From: Conexibacter woesei DSM 14684
GTDB lineage: Bacteria; Actinomycetota; Thermoleophilia; Solirubrobacterales; Solirubrobacteraceae
Assembly (NCBI RefSeq): GCF_000025265.1
Contig: NC_013739.1
Coordinates: 434,001-498,000 of the forward strand
Length of the DNA stretch: 64,000 bases
Direction of reading: 5' to 3'
Shown here: positions 45,957-57,021 of the stretch, piece after piece
Layout of the letters: each line of letters starts with the position of its first letter
Numbering within the stretch: position 1 is the first letter of the stretch
Program-made: the position numbers and the translations under genes
Notes under the pieces: generated by a model
Seen by the model: only the letters and a program-made list of their open reading frames with translations
What the model was told of the DNA's origin: nothing
The model's database searches: none

Positions 45957-46246
45957 CCGCGGCGCATCAGCCGGCCGACCGCGCTCATCAGCTCGGCCGT
46001 CTTCTCGTCGCGCGTCTCGTCGCTCGCGCCGATCACGCAGTGGTTGGCGTGGTCGTCGAGCAGGCCGAGCGCGACCTTGTCGAGCGCGGCCTGGATCGCG
46101 GAGATCTGCGTCAGCACGTCGATGCAGTAGCGCTCGTCTTCGACCATCCCCTGCACGCCGCGGACCTGACCTTCGATCCGTCTCAGGCGCGAAAGCAGCT
46201 GGTCCTTCGTGGCGGAGTACCCGCGCGTGGGAGTCGTGGAAGCCAT
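45953..46246 (-). CDS. csoR: CsoR copper-sensing repressor
   Basis: A 97-residue all-helical metal-sensing repressor. The Cu(I) ligands of CsoR are present: C41 (RYCIDVL), H66 and C70 (DDHANHC). RLRRIEGQVRGVQGMVED is the conserved DNA-contact helix region. It is divergent from a copper chaperone/ATPase operon, and C/G-tract dyads typical of CsoR operators lie between. Confidence 0.92.
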   Translation of the reverse strand: MASTTPTRGYSATKDQLLSRLRRIEGQVRGVQGMVEDERYCIDVLTQISAIQAALDKVALGLLDDHANHCVIGASDETRDEKTAELMSAVGRLMRRG

Positions 46247-46260
46247 GCAAGGAGAGTAGC

Positions 46261-46320
46261 AGTACCACCGGGGGGTATCTGTGTTACTGTGTTGCCAGTA
46301 CCGATACCCCCTAGTCGTAT
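46261..46320. promoter_or_regulatory. CsoR operator/promoter region
   Basis: Two G/C-tract dyads lie between csoR and copZ: AGTACCACCGGGGGGTATCT (46261-46280) and GATACCCCCTAGTCGTAT (46303-46320). TTGCCA (46292-46297), 17 bp and TCGTAT (46315-46320) make a promoter for copZ whose spacer is filled by the second dyad, so bound CsoR would block it. Confidence 0.75.
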
Positions 46321-46335
46321 AGGAGCAAGATTCAG

Positions 46336-46548
46336 ATGGCCACCACCGAGCTCAGCTACACCGTCAAGGGCATGACCTGCAACAGCTGCAAGCTGAACGT
46401 GACCGAAGAGGTCGAGCAGGTCCAGGGCGTGTCGGAGATCGAGGTCGAGATCGAGACGGGCCGCCTCACGGTGCGCGGCGAGGGCGTCAGCGACGACGCG
46501 GTCAAGGCCGCGGTCGGCGAAGCCGGGTATGAGGTCGTGGTCTCGTGA
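46336..46548 (+). CDS. copZ: Copper chaperone (CopZ-like HMA domain)
   Basis: A 70-residue ferredoxin-like heavy-metal-associated domain with the Cu(I) motif MTCNSC (C15, C18). It delivers copper to the P-type ATPase encoded two genes downstream. First gene of the CsoR-controlled operon; its TGA overlaps the GTG start of the next gene. Confidence 0.92.
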   Translation: MATTELSYTVKGMTCNSCKLNVTEEVEQVQGVSEIEVEIETGRLTVRGEGVSDDAVKAAVGEAGYEVVVS

Positions 46549-47470
46549 GCAACACGTTCGCCCGCCTCGCCGCGTTCGCGGTCCTGCTCGTCGCCGTCTT
46601 CACCGGCGCCGCGCTGCTCGGCAGCGCGACCGACCCGTCCGGCTCCTCGGCCGACGAGGGTCATGGCGGGCAGGCGGCCGGCGAACACGGCATGACCGAG
46701 CCCGCCGCCAGTGCCAGAGAGGACGCGGGCGCGCACGGCGACGACCATGCGGAGGCGCCGGCCGCCGGCGCGAGCGCGACCGCCGCGCTGCCGGGCCTCC
46801 AGGTCGCCCAGGACGGCTACCGCCTCGTGCTCGACCGCGACCGCTACGCCGCGCGCGACCGCACGCCCGTGCGCTTCCGCGTCGTCGGCGCCGACGGCGA
46901 GACCGTCACGAGATTCCAGCTCGAGCACGAGAAGCGCCTCCACTTCATCGTCGTCCGCCGCGACCTCAGCGGCTTCCAGCACCTGCACCCGACGATGGCC
47001 GCCGACGGCACCTGGTCGGCTGACGTCGACCTGTCGAAGCCGGGCACGTGGCGCGTCTTCGCCGACTTCAAGCGCGACGACAGACAGCGCACGCTCGGCG
47101 CCGACGTGCAGGTCCCGGGGACGTTCACGCCCGCGCAGCCGCTGGAGAGCGGCACGAGCGCGCGCAGCGACGGCGGCCTCGACGTGACGCTGAGAGCGAC
47201 GGCACCGCGCAGCGGCGCCGAGAACCAGCTCGACTTCGAGGTGCGCGACGGCGACCGCGTCGTCAACGACCGGCTGCAGCCGTACCTCGGCGCGCGCGGC
47301 CACCTCGTCGCGCTGCGCGAAGGCGACCTCGCCTACCTGCACACCCACCCCGACGGCGACCGGCTGTCGTTCGCGACGAGCTGGCCGAGCGCCGGCGACT
47401 ACCGGCTCTACGTCCAGTTCCAGTACGAAGGTCGCATCCACACGGCGACGTTCGCCCAGGAGGTCCCCCG

Positions 47471-47474
<4 letters not shown>
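46545..47474 (+). CDS. Membrane-anchored/exported His-rich protein of the copper operon
   Basis: A 309-residue protein starting at GTG 46545. A single N-terminal hydrophobic segment (about 8-27) is followed by a His/Asp/Glu-rich stretch ([22 protein letters not shown]; about 38-68) likely to bind metal outside the membrane. Two beta-rich repeats follow, each with paired His motifs ([18 protein letters not shown] and [19 protein letters not shown]). I recognise this as a recurring partner in actinobacterial copper operons but know of no assigned activity; an extracytoplasmic copper-binding or delivery role fits. Confidence 0.75.
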
Positions 47475-49747
<2,273 letters not shown>

Positions 49748-49789
49748 CCGGCTGGCGCGGCGAAGACCGCTACCGTGGTCGGGCGACGC

Positions 49790-52351
49790 ATGAGCCTGGT
49801 CGACGCCCTTCCCACCCACCCCAGCGCCGACACGCTCTACGAAGCGTTCACCGACTGGGCGGCGCACGCGGGCCTGAACCTCTACCCGCACCAGGAGGAG
49901 GCGGCGATCGAGCTGTTCAGCGACAACAACGTCGTGCTCGCCACACCGACCGGCTCGGGCAAGTCGATGGTCGCGATCGCGGCGCACTTCGCCGCGCTGG
50001 CCGAGAACCGCGTCACGTTCTACACGGCGCCGATCAAGGCGCTCGTGTCGGAGAAGTTCTTCGCGCTGTGCGAGACGTTCGGCGCCGAGAACGTCGGGAT
50101 GCTGACCGGCGACGCGTCGGTCAATGCGAACGCGCCGATCATCTGCTGCACCGCGGAGGTGCTGGCGAACATCGCGCTGCGGGAGGGCTCCGGCGCGGAC
50201 GTCGGGCAGGTCGTGATGGACGAGTTCCACTACTACGCCGACGGCCAGCGCGGCTGGGCGTGGCAGGTGCCGCTGCTGTGCCTGCCCCAAGCGCAGTTCC
50301 TGCTGATGTCGGCGACGCTCGGCGACGTCAGCGCGATCGCCACCGACCTGACGCGCCGGACCGGGCGCGAGACGGCGCTGATCGACGACGCCGAGCGGCC
50401 GGTCCCGCTCACCTACGCGTGGTCGGTCGAGCCGCTGCACGAGCTGCTGGAGGAGCTGGTCGCGGTCGACCGCGCGCCGATCTACGTCGTCCACTTCACG
50501 CAGGCCTCCGCGATGGAGCGCGCCCAGTCGCTGCTGTCGGCGAAGCTCTGCACGCGCGAGGAGCGCGACGCGATCGCCGAGGCGATCGGCGCCTTCCGCT
50601 TCACGGCCGGCTTCGGCCGCACGCTCTCCAAGCTGGTCCGCGGCGGTGTCGGCGTCCACCACGCCGGGATGCTGCCGCGCTACCGGCGGCTGGTCGAGCA
50701 GCTCGCGCAGACCGGGCTGCTGAAGGTGATCTGCGGCACCGACACGCTCGGCGTCGGCATCAACGTGCCGATCCGCACCGTCGTCTTCACGGCGCTGGCG
50801 AAGTACGACGGCGCGCGGCACCGGCTGCTGAAGGCGCGCGAGTTCCACCAGATCGCGGGGCGCGCCGGGCGGGCCGGGTTCGACACCTCCGGCTACGTCG
50901 TGGTGCAGGCGCCCGAGCACGTGATCGAGCGCACGCGCGCGCTCGCGAAGGCCGGCGACGACCCGAAGAAGCGCCGCAAGGTCCAGGTCAAGAAGGCGCC
51001 GGAAGGCGCCGTCAGCTGGACCGAGGAGACGTACGAGCGGCTGAAGGGCGCGGTCCCCGAGGCGCTCGTGTCGCGGATGCGGGTCGACCACGCGATGATC
51101 CTCAACGTCGTCAACCAGCCGGCCGACCCGGTCGCGGCGATGCGGGCGCTGATGGAGGACAACCACGAGGACGAGCGCGGCCGCCTGCGGCTCTCCGAGC
51201 AGGCCCGCGCGCTCGGTGACGAGCTGGTCGACGCCGGCGTCCTGGAGTGGCTGCCGGAGCCCGACCCGGACGGCCGCACGCTGCGACTCGCGGTCGAGCT
51301 GCAGGAGAACTTCGCGCTCAACCAGCCGCTCGCGTCGTTCGCGCTCGTCGCGTTCGAGCTGCTCAACCCGGAGGCCGAGACCTACGCGCTCGACGTGCTG
51401 TCGGTCGTCGAGGCGATCCTCGACGACCCCTTCCCGGTGTTGATGGCGCAGGCGAACAAGGAGCGCGGCGAGGCCGTCGCCGAGATGAAGGAGCAGGGGA
51501 TCGAGTACGAGGAGCGGATGGAGCTGCTCGAACAGGTCACCTACCCGAAGCCGCTCGCCGAGCCGCTGGAGGACGCGCTGCGGACGTTCCGTGAGACGCA
51601 CCCGTGGGTGCGCGAGTCCGACCTGTCGCCGAAGTCGGTCGTGCGCGACATGCACGAGTGGGGGCGGACCTTCACCGAGTTCGTCTCGCACTACGGCCTG
51701 GCGCGCTCGGAGGGGGTCGTGCTGCGCTACCTCAGCAGCGCATACCGCGCGCTGCGCCAGACGGTCCCCGAGCAGGTCCGGACCGAGGAGCTGGCCGAGA
51801 TCATCGAGTGGCTCGGCGAGACGATCCGGCAGACCGACTCGAGCCTGCTGGACGAGTGGGAGGCACTGACCGACCCGGAGTCGGTCGCGCGCGCGTCCGC
51901 CGACCTGGCGGCCGGGAAGCCGCCGCCGCCGGCCCGGCCGATCACCGCCAACACGCGCGCGTTCACGAAGATGGTCCGCAACGCGATGTTCCAGAAGGTC
52001 CGCCTGGCGTCACAGGACCGTGCTGAGGAGCTGGCGCAGCTCGACGCCGCCGGGGCCGCGCTGACCGACCCGCCCGGGAAGATCGCGATGCGGCTGGCCG
52101 CCTGGGAGGACGCGCTCGACGCCTACTGGGCGGAGTACGACGAGATCGGCTCAGGGCCGCGGGCGCGCTCGCCGGAGCTGCTGCTGATCGACCGCGAGCC
52201 GCCCGGCGGCGGCCGCCGCTGGAGCGTACGCCAGATCGTCGAGGACCCCGACGACAACCGCGACGTCGCGATCGTCGCGGAGGTCGACCTCGACGCCTCC
52301 GACCACGCCGGCGAGCCGGTGATCCGGACGCTGTCGTTCGGACAGTCCTAG
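49790..52351 (+). CDS. DEAD/DEAH-box helicase of the Ski2-like/DUF3516 type
   Basis: An 853-residue helicase. Motif I is ATPTGSGKS, motif II DEFH (VVMDEFHYYAD), motif III SAT and motif VI HQIAGRAGRAG. A long C-terminal half corresponds to the actinobacterial DUF3516 region. Members are annotated as RNA helicases related to Ski2/Mtr4, but a precise role is not established. ATG 49790 is chosen over GTG 49775. The stop TAG is shared within CTAG with the convergent hydrolase gene. Confidence 0.88.
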   Translation: MSLVDALPTHPSADTLYEAFTDWAAHAGLNLYPHQEEAAIELFSDNNVVLATPTGSGKSMVAIAAHFAALAENRVTFYTAPIKALVSEKFFALCETFGAENVGMLTGDASVNANAPIICCTAEVLANIALREGSGADVGQVVMDEFHYYADGQRGWAWQVPLLCLPQAQFLLMSATLGDVSAIATDLTRRTGRETALIDDAERPVPLTYAWSVEPLHELLEELVAVDRAPIYVVHFTQASAMERAQSLLSAKLCTREERDAIAEAIGAFRFTAGFGRTLSKLVRGGVGVHHAGMLPRYRRLVEQLAQTGLLKVICGTDTLGVGINVPIRTVVFTALAKYDGARHRLLKAREFHQIAGRAGRAGFDTSGYVVVQAPEHVIERTRALAKAGDDPKKRRKVQVKKAPEGAVSWTEETYERLKGAVPEALVSRMRVDHAMILNVVNQPADPVAAMRALMEDNHEDERGRLRLSEQARALGDELVDAGVLEWLPEPDPDGRTLRLAVELQENFALNQPLASFALVAFELLNPEAETYALDVLSVVEAILDDPFPVLMAQANKERGEAVAEMKEQGIEYEERMELLEQVTYPKPLAEPLEDALRTFRETHPWVRESDLSPKSVVRDMHEWGRTFTEFVSHYGLARSEGVVLRYLSSAYRALRQTVPEQVRTEELAEIIEWLGETIRQTDSSLLDEWEALTDPESVARASADLAAGKPPPPARPITANTRAFTKMVRNAMFQKVRLASQDRAEELAQLDAAGAALTDPPGKIAMRLAAWEDALDAYWAEYDEIGSGPRARSPELLLIDREPPGGGRRWSVRQIVEDPDDNRDVAIVAEVDLDASDHAGEPVIRTLSFGQS

Positions 52352-53298
52352 CGCAGGAACCGCTGTACGAGCCGGGCGAAGCGGACTCGCTCGCCGAACA
52401 GGAAGGCGTGCGCGCCGGGCAGCAGCGCCAGCCGCGCGTGCGGTACGAGGCGGGCGATCCGCCGGGCGTTCGCCGGCGGCGTGACGGTGTCCTCGCGCCC
52501 GCCGGTCACGAGCAGCGGCAGGCGCAGGCGGCGCAGCGCGCGGGCGTTGGCGTTCGAGCGCAGCCACGGGTGCTCCGCGGCGACCTGTCTGCGGACGGTC
52601 GTGGCCGGTACGCGGAAGTCGTCGGGGATCGTCCCGCGGTCGCTCGCGCGCTCGAGCCGGGCGAGGAAGGCGCGGCCCTCCGCCTGCCCGGCGCGGGTGC
52701 GCGGGTAGAGGACGCGGAGCACGTCGGCGTCGGACGGGTCGGGGTCGCTGTCGATCCGCTGGTCGGCGGGCGGCCCGAGCACCGCGCGGTCGCCGCCGGG
52801 GTTGGTGCCCGCGAGCACGAGCCGGCGGACCGAGCGCGGGTGGCGGATCGCGAGCTGCTGGGCGACGAAGCCGCCCATCGACCAGCCGAGCACGTCGGCG
52901 CGCGCGACGCCGAGCACGCGCAGCAGCCTGGCGGTCGTGTCGGCCATCCCGGCGAACGACGTGCGCCCGCCGCGCCGTGACGACGAGCGGCCGACGCCGG
53001 GGTAGTCGAACATGATCAGGCGGCGGTCGCGGGCGAGCAGCGCCAGCAGCGCGGGGTCCCACTCGGACATCGTCGAGCCCGTCCCGATCGCCATCAGCAG
53101 CGGCGGCCCGCTGCCGCGCTCGTACCATGCGATCCGCTCCCCGCGGACCTCCGCGTGCTGCACCTCGGCGTGGAACGGCGCGGCGGCGACTGCGGTCGGA
53201 GCGCACGCGCCCGTGACCGCTGCCACCGCCCCGATCGCGACGACGCGCCCGCGCATCTCGACGAGCGCGGTGCGGGAACGGTGGCTCGCTGCGCTCAT
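52348..53298 (-). CDS. Exported alpha/beta hydrolase
   Basis: A 316-residue hydrolase with an N-terminal signal segment (RGRVVAIGAVAAVTGACAPT, then AVAAA). The nucleophile is Ser in GWSMGG, the acid Asp in GGREDTVTP and the His in LLPGAHAFLFG. The oxyanion region is the unusual MAIGTGSTMSEWDP rather than HG. ATG 53298 has GAGG just upstream; an in-frame ATG at 53256 would still keep the signal. Substrate unknown. Confidence 0.82.
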   Translation of the reverse strand: MSAASHRSRTALVEMRGRVVAIGAVAAVTGACAPTAVAAAPFHAEVQHAEVRGERIAWYERGSGPPLLMAIGTGSTMSEWDPALLALLARDRRLIMFDYPGVGRSSSRRGGRTSFAGMADTTARLLRVLGVARADVLGWSMGGFVAQQLAIRHPRSVRRLVLAGTNPGGDRAVLGPPADQRIDSDPDPSDADVLRVLYPRTRAGQAEGRAFLARLERASDRGTIPDDFRVPATTVRRQVAAEHPWLRSNANARALRRLRLPLLVTGGREDTVTPPANARRIARLVPHARLALLPGAHAFLFGERVRFARLVQRFLR

Positions 53299-53365
53299 CG
53301 GCCTCGAAGAGTAGTCCTCCCCTGGCGTCGCGAAAGACCGTCAGGTGCGCGGGTGCCGTCATCGG

Positions 53366-53413
53366 GAGAATGTCCTGATCGAGGTGGGCTCGTTCGTCCT
53401 ATTGATGAGTCGG
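53366..53413 (+). repeat. 48-bp duplicated element, copy 1, probable ECF-type promoter
   Basis: This 48-bp block matches 59580-59627 at 46 of 48 positions. It contains TGTCCT (53371-53376) and CGTCCT (53395-53400) 18 bp apart, resembling the TGTC/CGTC boxes of ECF sigma promoters, and lies before the YCII/ECF operon, so an autoregulated ECF promoter is a reasonable reading. Confidence 0.6.
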
Positions 53414-53449
53414 GCAGAACGGGCCCGAACCGAGACCGAGAGGACTGAC

Positions 53450-53797
53450 ATGGCGCAGTATCTGGCACTCACCTACACCGCCGACGTCGACTGGTGGGCA
53501 CCCGAGCAGGCGGAGGAGCTGGCCGAGTACCGGCAGTTCGGCGTCGATCATGCCGACAGCATCGTCGCGAGCGCCGTGCTGCACCCGACCGGCACCGCCA
53601 CGGTGGTGCGGGTGACGGGCGCGCGCGGCGGAGACGTCGTCACGGCGGACGGGCCGTATGCCGAGACGAAGGAGGCGCTGACCGGCTACTACCTGCTCGA
53701 AGCGGAGGATCTCGACGCCGCCGTCGCGATCGCCGCACAGCTTCCCGCCGCCTGGAACGGGGCGGTCGAGGTGCGGCCGGTGATCCTCGCGAAGTGA
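53450..53797 (+). CDS. YCII-related (DGPF-type) protein
   Basis: A 115-residue dimeric alpha+beta barrel protein of the YCII/DGPF family, with the signature TADGPYAETKEALTGYYLLEAEDLDAAV. ATG 53450 has GAGAGGA upstream; the frame extends to 53345 through the promoter-like repeat. It overlaps the ECF sigma gene (GTGA), the standard arrangement in which DGPF proteins are co-encoded with ECF42-type sigma factors. Confidence 0.88.
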   Translation: MAQYLALTYTADVDWWAPEQAEELAEYRQFGVDHADSIVASAVLHPTGTATVVRVTGARGGDVVTADGPYAETKEALTGYYLLEAEDLDAAVAIAAQLPAAWNGAVEVRPVILAK

Positions 53798-55035
53798 TCC
53801 CCGCGGCCGAGCCCCGCGATGAGCTGGCCGACACCGTCCGGGTCGAGGGTGCGCGCATCCTCGCCACCCTCGTCCGGACGGTCGGCAGCCTGCAGGTGGC
53901 CGAGGACGCCGTGCAGGAGGCGGTCGTGGCCGCCCTGCGGTCCTGGCCGCGCACGGGCGTGCCGGCCGAGCCGCGGGCCTGGCTCACGGTCACGGCGCGG
54001 AACCGGGCGATCGACATCCTGCGCCGCGAGCGCGCCCGCGCGGGCAAGGAGCGGGAGGCGACGGAGCTGGCGAGACTGCGCACCCCCGAGCTGCCGCCGG
54101 AGAGCGTCGTGCGCGACGACCAGCTGCGGCTGATCTTCACCTGCTGCCACCCGACCCTGTCGCCGGAGGCGCGGGTGGCGCTGGCGCTGCGCACGCTGTG
54201 CGGGCTGTCGCCCGCGCAGATCGCCGCGGTGCTGCTGAGCAGCGAGGCGGCGATCGCCAAGCGCCTGACGCGCACGCGGGGGAAGATCGCGGCGGCGAGG
54301 ATCCCGTACCGGGTGCCGTCCGACGAGGAGCTGCCCGGCCGCCTCGCCGCCGTCTGCGGCGTCGTGCACGCCCTCTACACGGCCGGCCACGCTCCGCTGG
54401 AGGGCGAGGCGGCGGTCGACGTCGACGGCTGCACGGAAGCGCTGCGGCTGGCCCGGCTGCTGCACGACCTGCTGCCGGACGAGGCGATGCCGGCCGCGGT
54501 GCTGGCGCTGCTGCTGCTGACCGACTCCCGCCGCCCGGCGCGGGTCGACGACGCCGGCGAGGTCGTGCTGCTGGCCGACCAGGACCGCGCGCGCTGGGAC
54601 GCGGCGGCGATCGCGGAGGGTTGCGCGCTGCTGGACGCGTCGCTGCGCCGCACGGGCGGCGTCGCGGACCCGTACCAGCTGCAGGCGGCGATCGCCGCCG
54701 AGCACGCGCGTGCGCCGGCGTACGCGCAGACCGACTGGCTCGAGATCGTCCGCCTCTACGACCTGCTGCTGTCGGTCGCGCCGAGCGCGCCGGCGGCGCT
54801 GAGCCGCGCCGTCGCGGTCGCCGAGGCGAGCGGCACCGCCGCGGCACTCGCCGCGCTGGATGCGATCGAGCCGAGCCCGCGGTGGCACGCGGTTCGTGCC
54901 GAGCTGCTCGCCTGCGAGGGCCGCTACGCCGAGGCGGTGGCGGAGATCACGACGTCGCTGACCGAGACGGTGACGGCGCCGGAGCGCCGCCACCGGGAAC
55001 GGCGCCGCGCGATCTGGGCCGCCCGCGTGCGCTAG
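53794..55035 (+). CDS. ECF sigma factor with C-terminal extension (ECF42-like)
   Basis: A 413-residue sigma factor starting at GTG 53794. Region 2 (about 10-75) has AEDAVQEAVVAAL and PRAWLTVTARNRAIDILRRE; region 4 (about 105-160) has LALRTLCGLSPAQIAAVLLSSEAAIAKRL. An approximately 230-residue helical TPR-like extension follows (DLLPDEAMPAAVLALLLLTDSRRPAR...), replacing a separate anti-sigma factor. The upstream YCII gene and the promoter-like repeat support autoregulation. Confidence 0.9.
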   Translation: MIPAAEPRDELADTVRVEGARILATLVRTVGSLQVAEDAVQEAVVAALRSWPRTGVPAEPRAWLTVTARNRAIDILRRERARAGKEREATELARLRTPELPPESVVRDDQLRLIFTCCHPTLSPEARVALALRTLCGLSPAQIAAVLLSSEAAIAKRLTRTRGKIAAARIPYRVPSDEELPGRLAAVCGVVHALYTAGHAPLEGEAAVDVDGCTEALRLARLLHDLLPDEAMPAAVLALLLLTDSRRPARVDDAGEVVLLADQDRARWDAAAIAEGCALLDASLRRTGGVADPYQLQAAIAAEHARAPAYAQTDWLEIVRLYDLLLSVAPSAPAALSRAVAVAEASGTAAALAALDAIEPSPRWHAVRAELLACEGRYAEAVAEITTSLTETVTAPERRHRERRRAIWAARVR

Positions 55036-55055
55036 CCGATCGCCGCTGCGGCGGC

Positions 55056-55814
55056 CTACGCCTTGCGCACCTCGATCAGCACGCGCGTCGAGTGGGCCAC
55101 GAACGAGCCGTCGGCCTCGATCCGCTGGTGCAGCGCCAGCAGCCGGTCGCGGTAGCGCTCGACGCTGAAGCCCGGAACCCACCAGATCAGCTTGCGCAGC
55201 AGGTAGACGGCGGCGCCGACGTCGAACAGCTCGATCGGCAGCCGCTCGACGCGCTGGTCGACAACGCGCAGGCCGGCGGCCTCGGCGGCCTCCCGCTCGT
55301 CGTCGGGGTTGCGCGCGCGGCGCGCCTGCGGCTGCGGCCCGAGGAAGTGCTCGATCAGCTCGAACCCGCTCGCCGGTCCCACGTGCTGGGCGAGGTACGC
55401 GCCACCGGGCCGCAGCACCCGCGCGATCTCCGACCACCAGATCGTCGCCGGATGGCGGCTGACGACGAGGTCGAACGCCGCGTCGGCGAACGGCAGCGGC
55501 GGCTCGTCCGGGTCGGCGACCACGACCGCGCCGCGCGGGTGCAGCAGCGCGCTCGCCTTCGCGACGTTCGGCGGCCACGACTCCGTCGCCGCCATCGTCG
55601 CCGGCAACTGCTCGACGCCGGCGAGCACCTCGCCGCCGCCGGTCTGGACGTCGAGCGCGGCGGCGACCTGCGGCAGGCGCTGCGAGATCAGGCGCTGGTA
55701 GCCCCACGACGGCCGCGCCTCCGTCGCACGGCCGTCGAGCCACGAGAAGTCCCAGCCCTCGACCGGGGCCGCCTCGCCTTCCGCGACCAGCTGCTCGAAC
55801 GTTCCGTCTGCCAT
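55056..55814 (-). CDS. Class I SAM-dependent methyltransferase
   Basis: A 252-residue methyltransferase. Recognisable parts are LDVQTGGGEVL (motif I, a degenerate glycine loop), FADAAFDLVVSRH (motif II/post-II region) and IARVLRPGGAYLAQHVG. The substrate cannot be inferred. It is convergent with the ECF sigma gene and divergent from the protease gene at 55897. Confidence 0.8.
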   Translation of the reverse strand: MADGTFEQLVAEGEAAPVEGWDFSWLDGRATEARPSWGYQRLISQRLPQVAAALDVQTGGGEVLAGVEQLPATMAATESWPPNVAKASALLHPRGAVVVADPDEPPLPFADAAFDLVVSRHPATIWWSEIARVLRPGGAYLAQHVGPASGFELIEHFLGPQPQARRARNPDDEREAAEAAGLRVVDQRVERLPIELFDVGAAVYLLRKLIWWVPGFSVERYRDRLLALHQRIEADGSFVAHSTRVLIEVRKA

Positions 55815-55896
55815 GCGGCACAGATATCACGGCTGGAGGCACGGGTGCGGTCCCGGTCAGTCGTAATGTCGCCGCGCCTGCCGGCAGAGAGAGAAG

Positions 55897-57021
55897 GTGA
55901 ATCCACTCAGGAAGGTTGCAGACAGCGCGGCACTGGCCGCGGCGCTGACCGGCGCGCTCGGCGCTGCGGTCGCGCTCGGCGCCGCGCTCGCGCCGCCGGC
56001 AGCCGCGATCGTCGGCGGTGAGCGCGTCGCAAGCAGAGACGCGCCGTGGGCGGTCTCGCTGCTCGTCCAGGCGGGCCGCGAAGCGCGGTGGCATCACCGC
56101 TGCAGCGCGACGGTGATCGCTCCGCGGCGGGTGGTGACGGCACGCCACTGCGTCGAGCACCAGGACGCCTGGCGCGCGCGGGCGATGGTCGGCAGCGACG
56201 ACCCGGAGCGCAGACCGGGGCGGACCGTCGCCGTCTCGCGCATCTGGGTCTCCGCGCTGCTGGACTGGGACGACCCGGGCGTGATCGAGCGCGAGGGCGA
56301 CGTCGCGGTGATCGAGACCGCGAGCGACATCCCGGCGCCGGCGCTGCCGCTCGCGGCGCCCGGCACGACGATCGCCGGCGGCGAGACCGTCTGGCCGTAC
56401 GGCTTCGGGCGCATCGACCGGGAGGGGCGCCCGACGAGCGAGCCGGCGCTGCTGCGTCGCGCCGTGATGCGCGGCCACACCGAGGCCGAGTGCGCGGAGT
56501 CGGACTTCGGCGACCAGTCGTCGCTGCTGTGCGCGAGCCGCGCCGAGGGCGCCGGCGGCGGCACCGTCGCGCCCGGCGACTCCGGCGGCGGGCTCGTGCA
56601 CCAGGGCGCGAGCGGCCCGGAGCTGCTCGGGGTCACGTCGGTCGCCTCGCGCGGCGAGCTGCGCGACGAGATCTCCGGCTTCGTCTCGATCCCGCTCACG
56701 CACGCGTTCGTCACGGACCCGGCACGCGGCGTCGAGCTGCCGCGGCCGCTGGCGAGATCGACCCTGAAGGGGCGCGCCCGCGTCGGCGAGCGGGTCCGCT
56801 GCATGGCGCGGTTCGCACCCGTCGTCACGCGGGTGCGGACCCGCTGGACGGTGACCGGGAAAGGCGCCCGAGCGCTCCGGTACACGAGCGGCGCGAAAGG
56901 GCTGCGGCTGCCCGCCGCGACCCTCGGGCGCACGCTCACGTGCTACGTCGTCGGCGAGCTGCGCTTCGAGGAGTACGGCGCCGCGGCCGATCCATCCAGA
57001 CCTGTCGAGGTGAAGAGATGA
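55897..57021 (+). CDS. Exported trypsin-like serine protease (S1 family)
   Basis: A 374-residue secreted protease starting at GTG 55897 with AGAGAGAAG upstream. After the signal peptide the mature chain begins at IVGG (38-41), with no long propeptide. The triad is H84 (TARHC, where TAAHC is usual), D135 (GDVAVIE) and S229 (GDSGGG). A C-terminal domain of about 100 residues with two Cys follows. It is coupled by ATGA to a second exported peptidase. Confidence 0.88.
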   Translation: MNPLRKVADSAALAAALTGALGAAVALGAALAPPAAAIVGGERVASRDAPWAVSLLVQAGREARWHHRCSATVIAPRRVVTARHCVEHQDAWRARAMVGSDDPERRPGRTVAVSRIWVSALLDWDDPGVIEREGDVAVIETASDIPAPALPLAAPGTTIAGGETVWPYGFGRIDREGRPTSEPALLRRAVMRGHTEAECAESDFGDQSSLLCASRAEGAGGGTVAPGDSGGGLVHQGASGPELLGVTSVASRGELRDEISGFVSIPLTHAFVTDPARGVELPRPLARSTLKGRARVGERVRCMARFAPVVTRVRTRWTVTGKGARALRYTSGAKGLRLPAATLGRTLTCYVVGELRFEEYGAAADPSRPVEVKR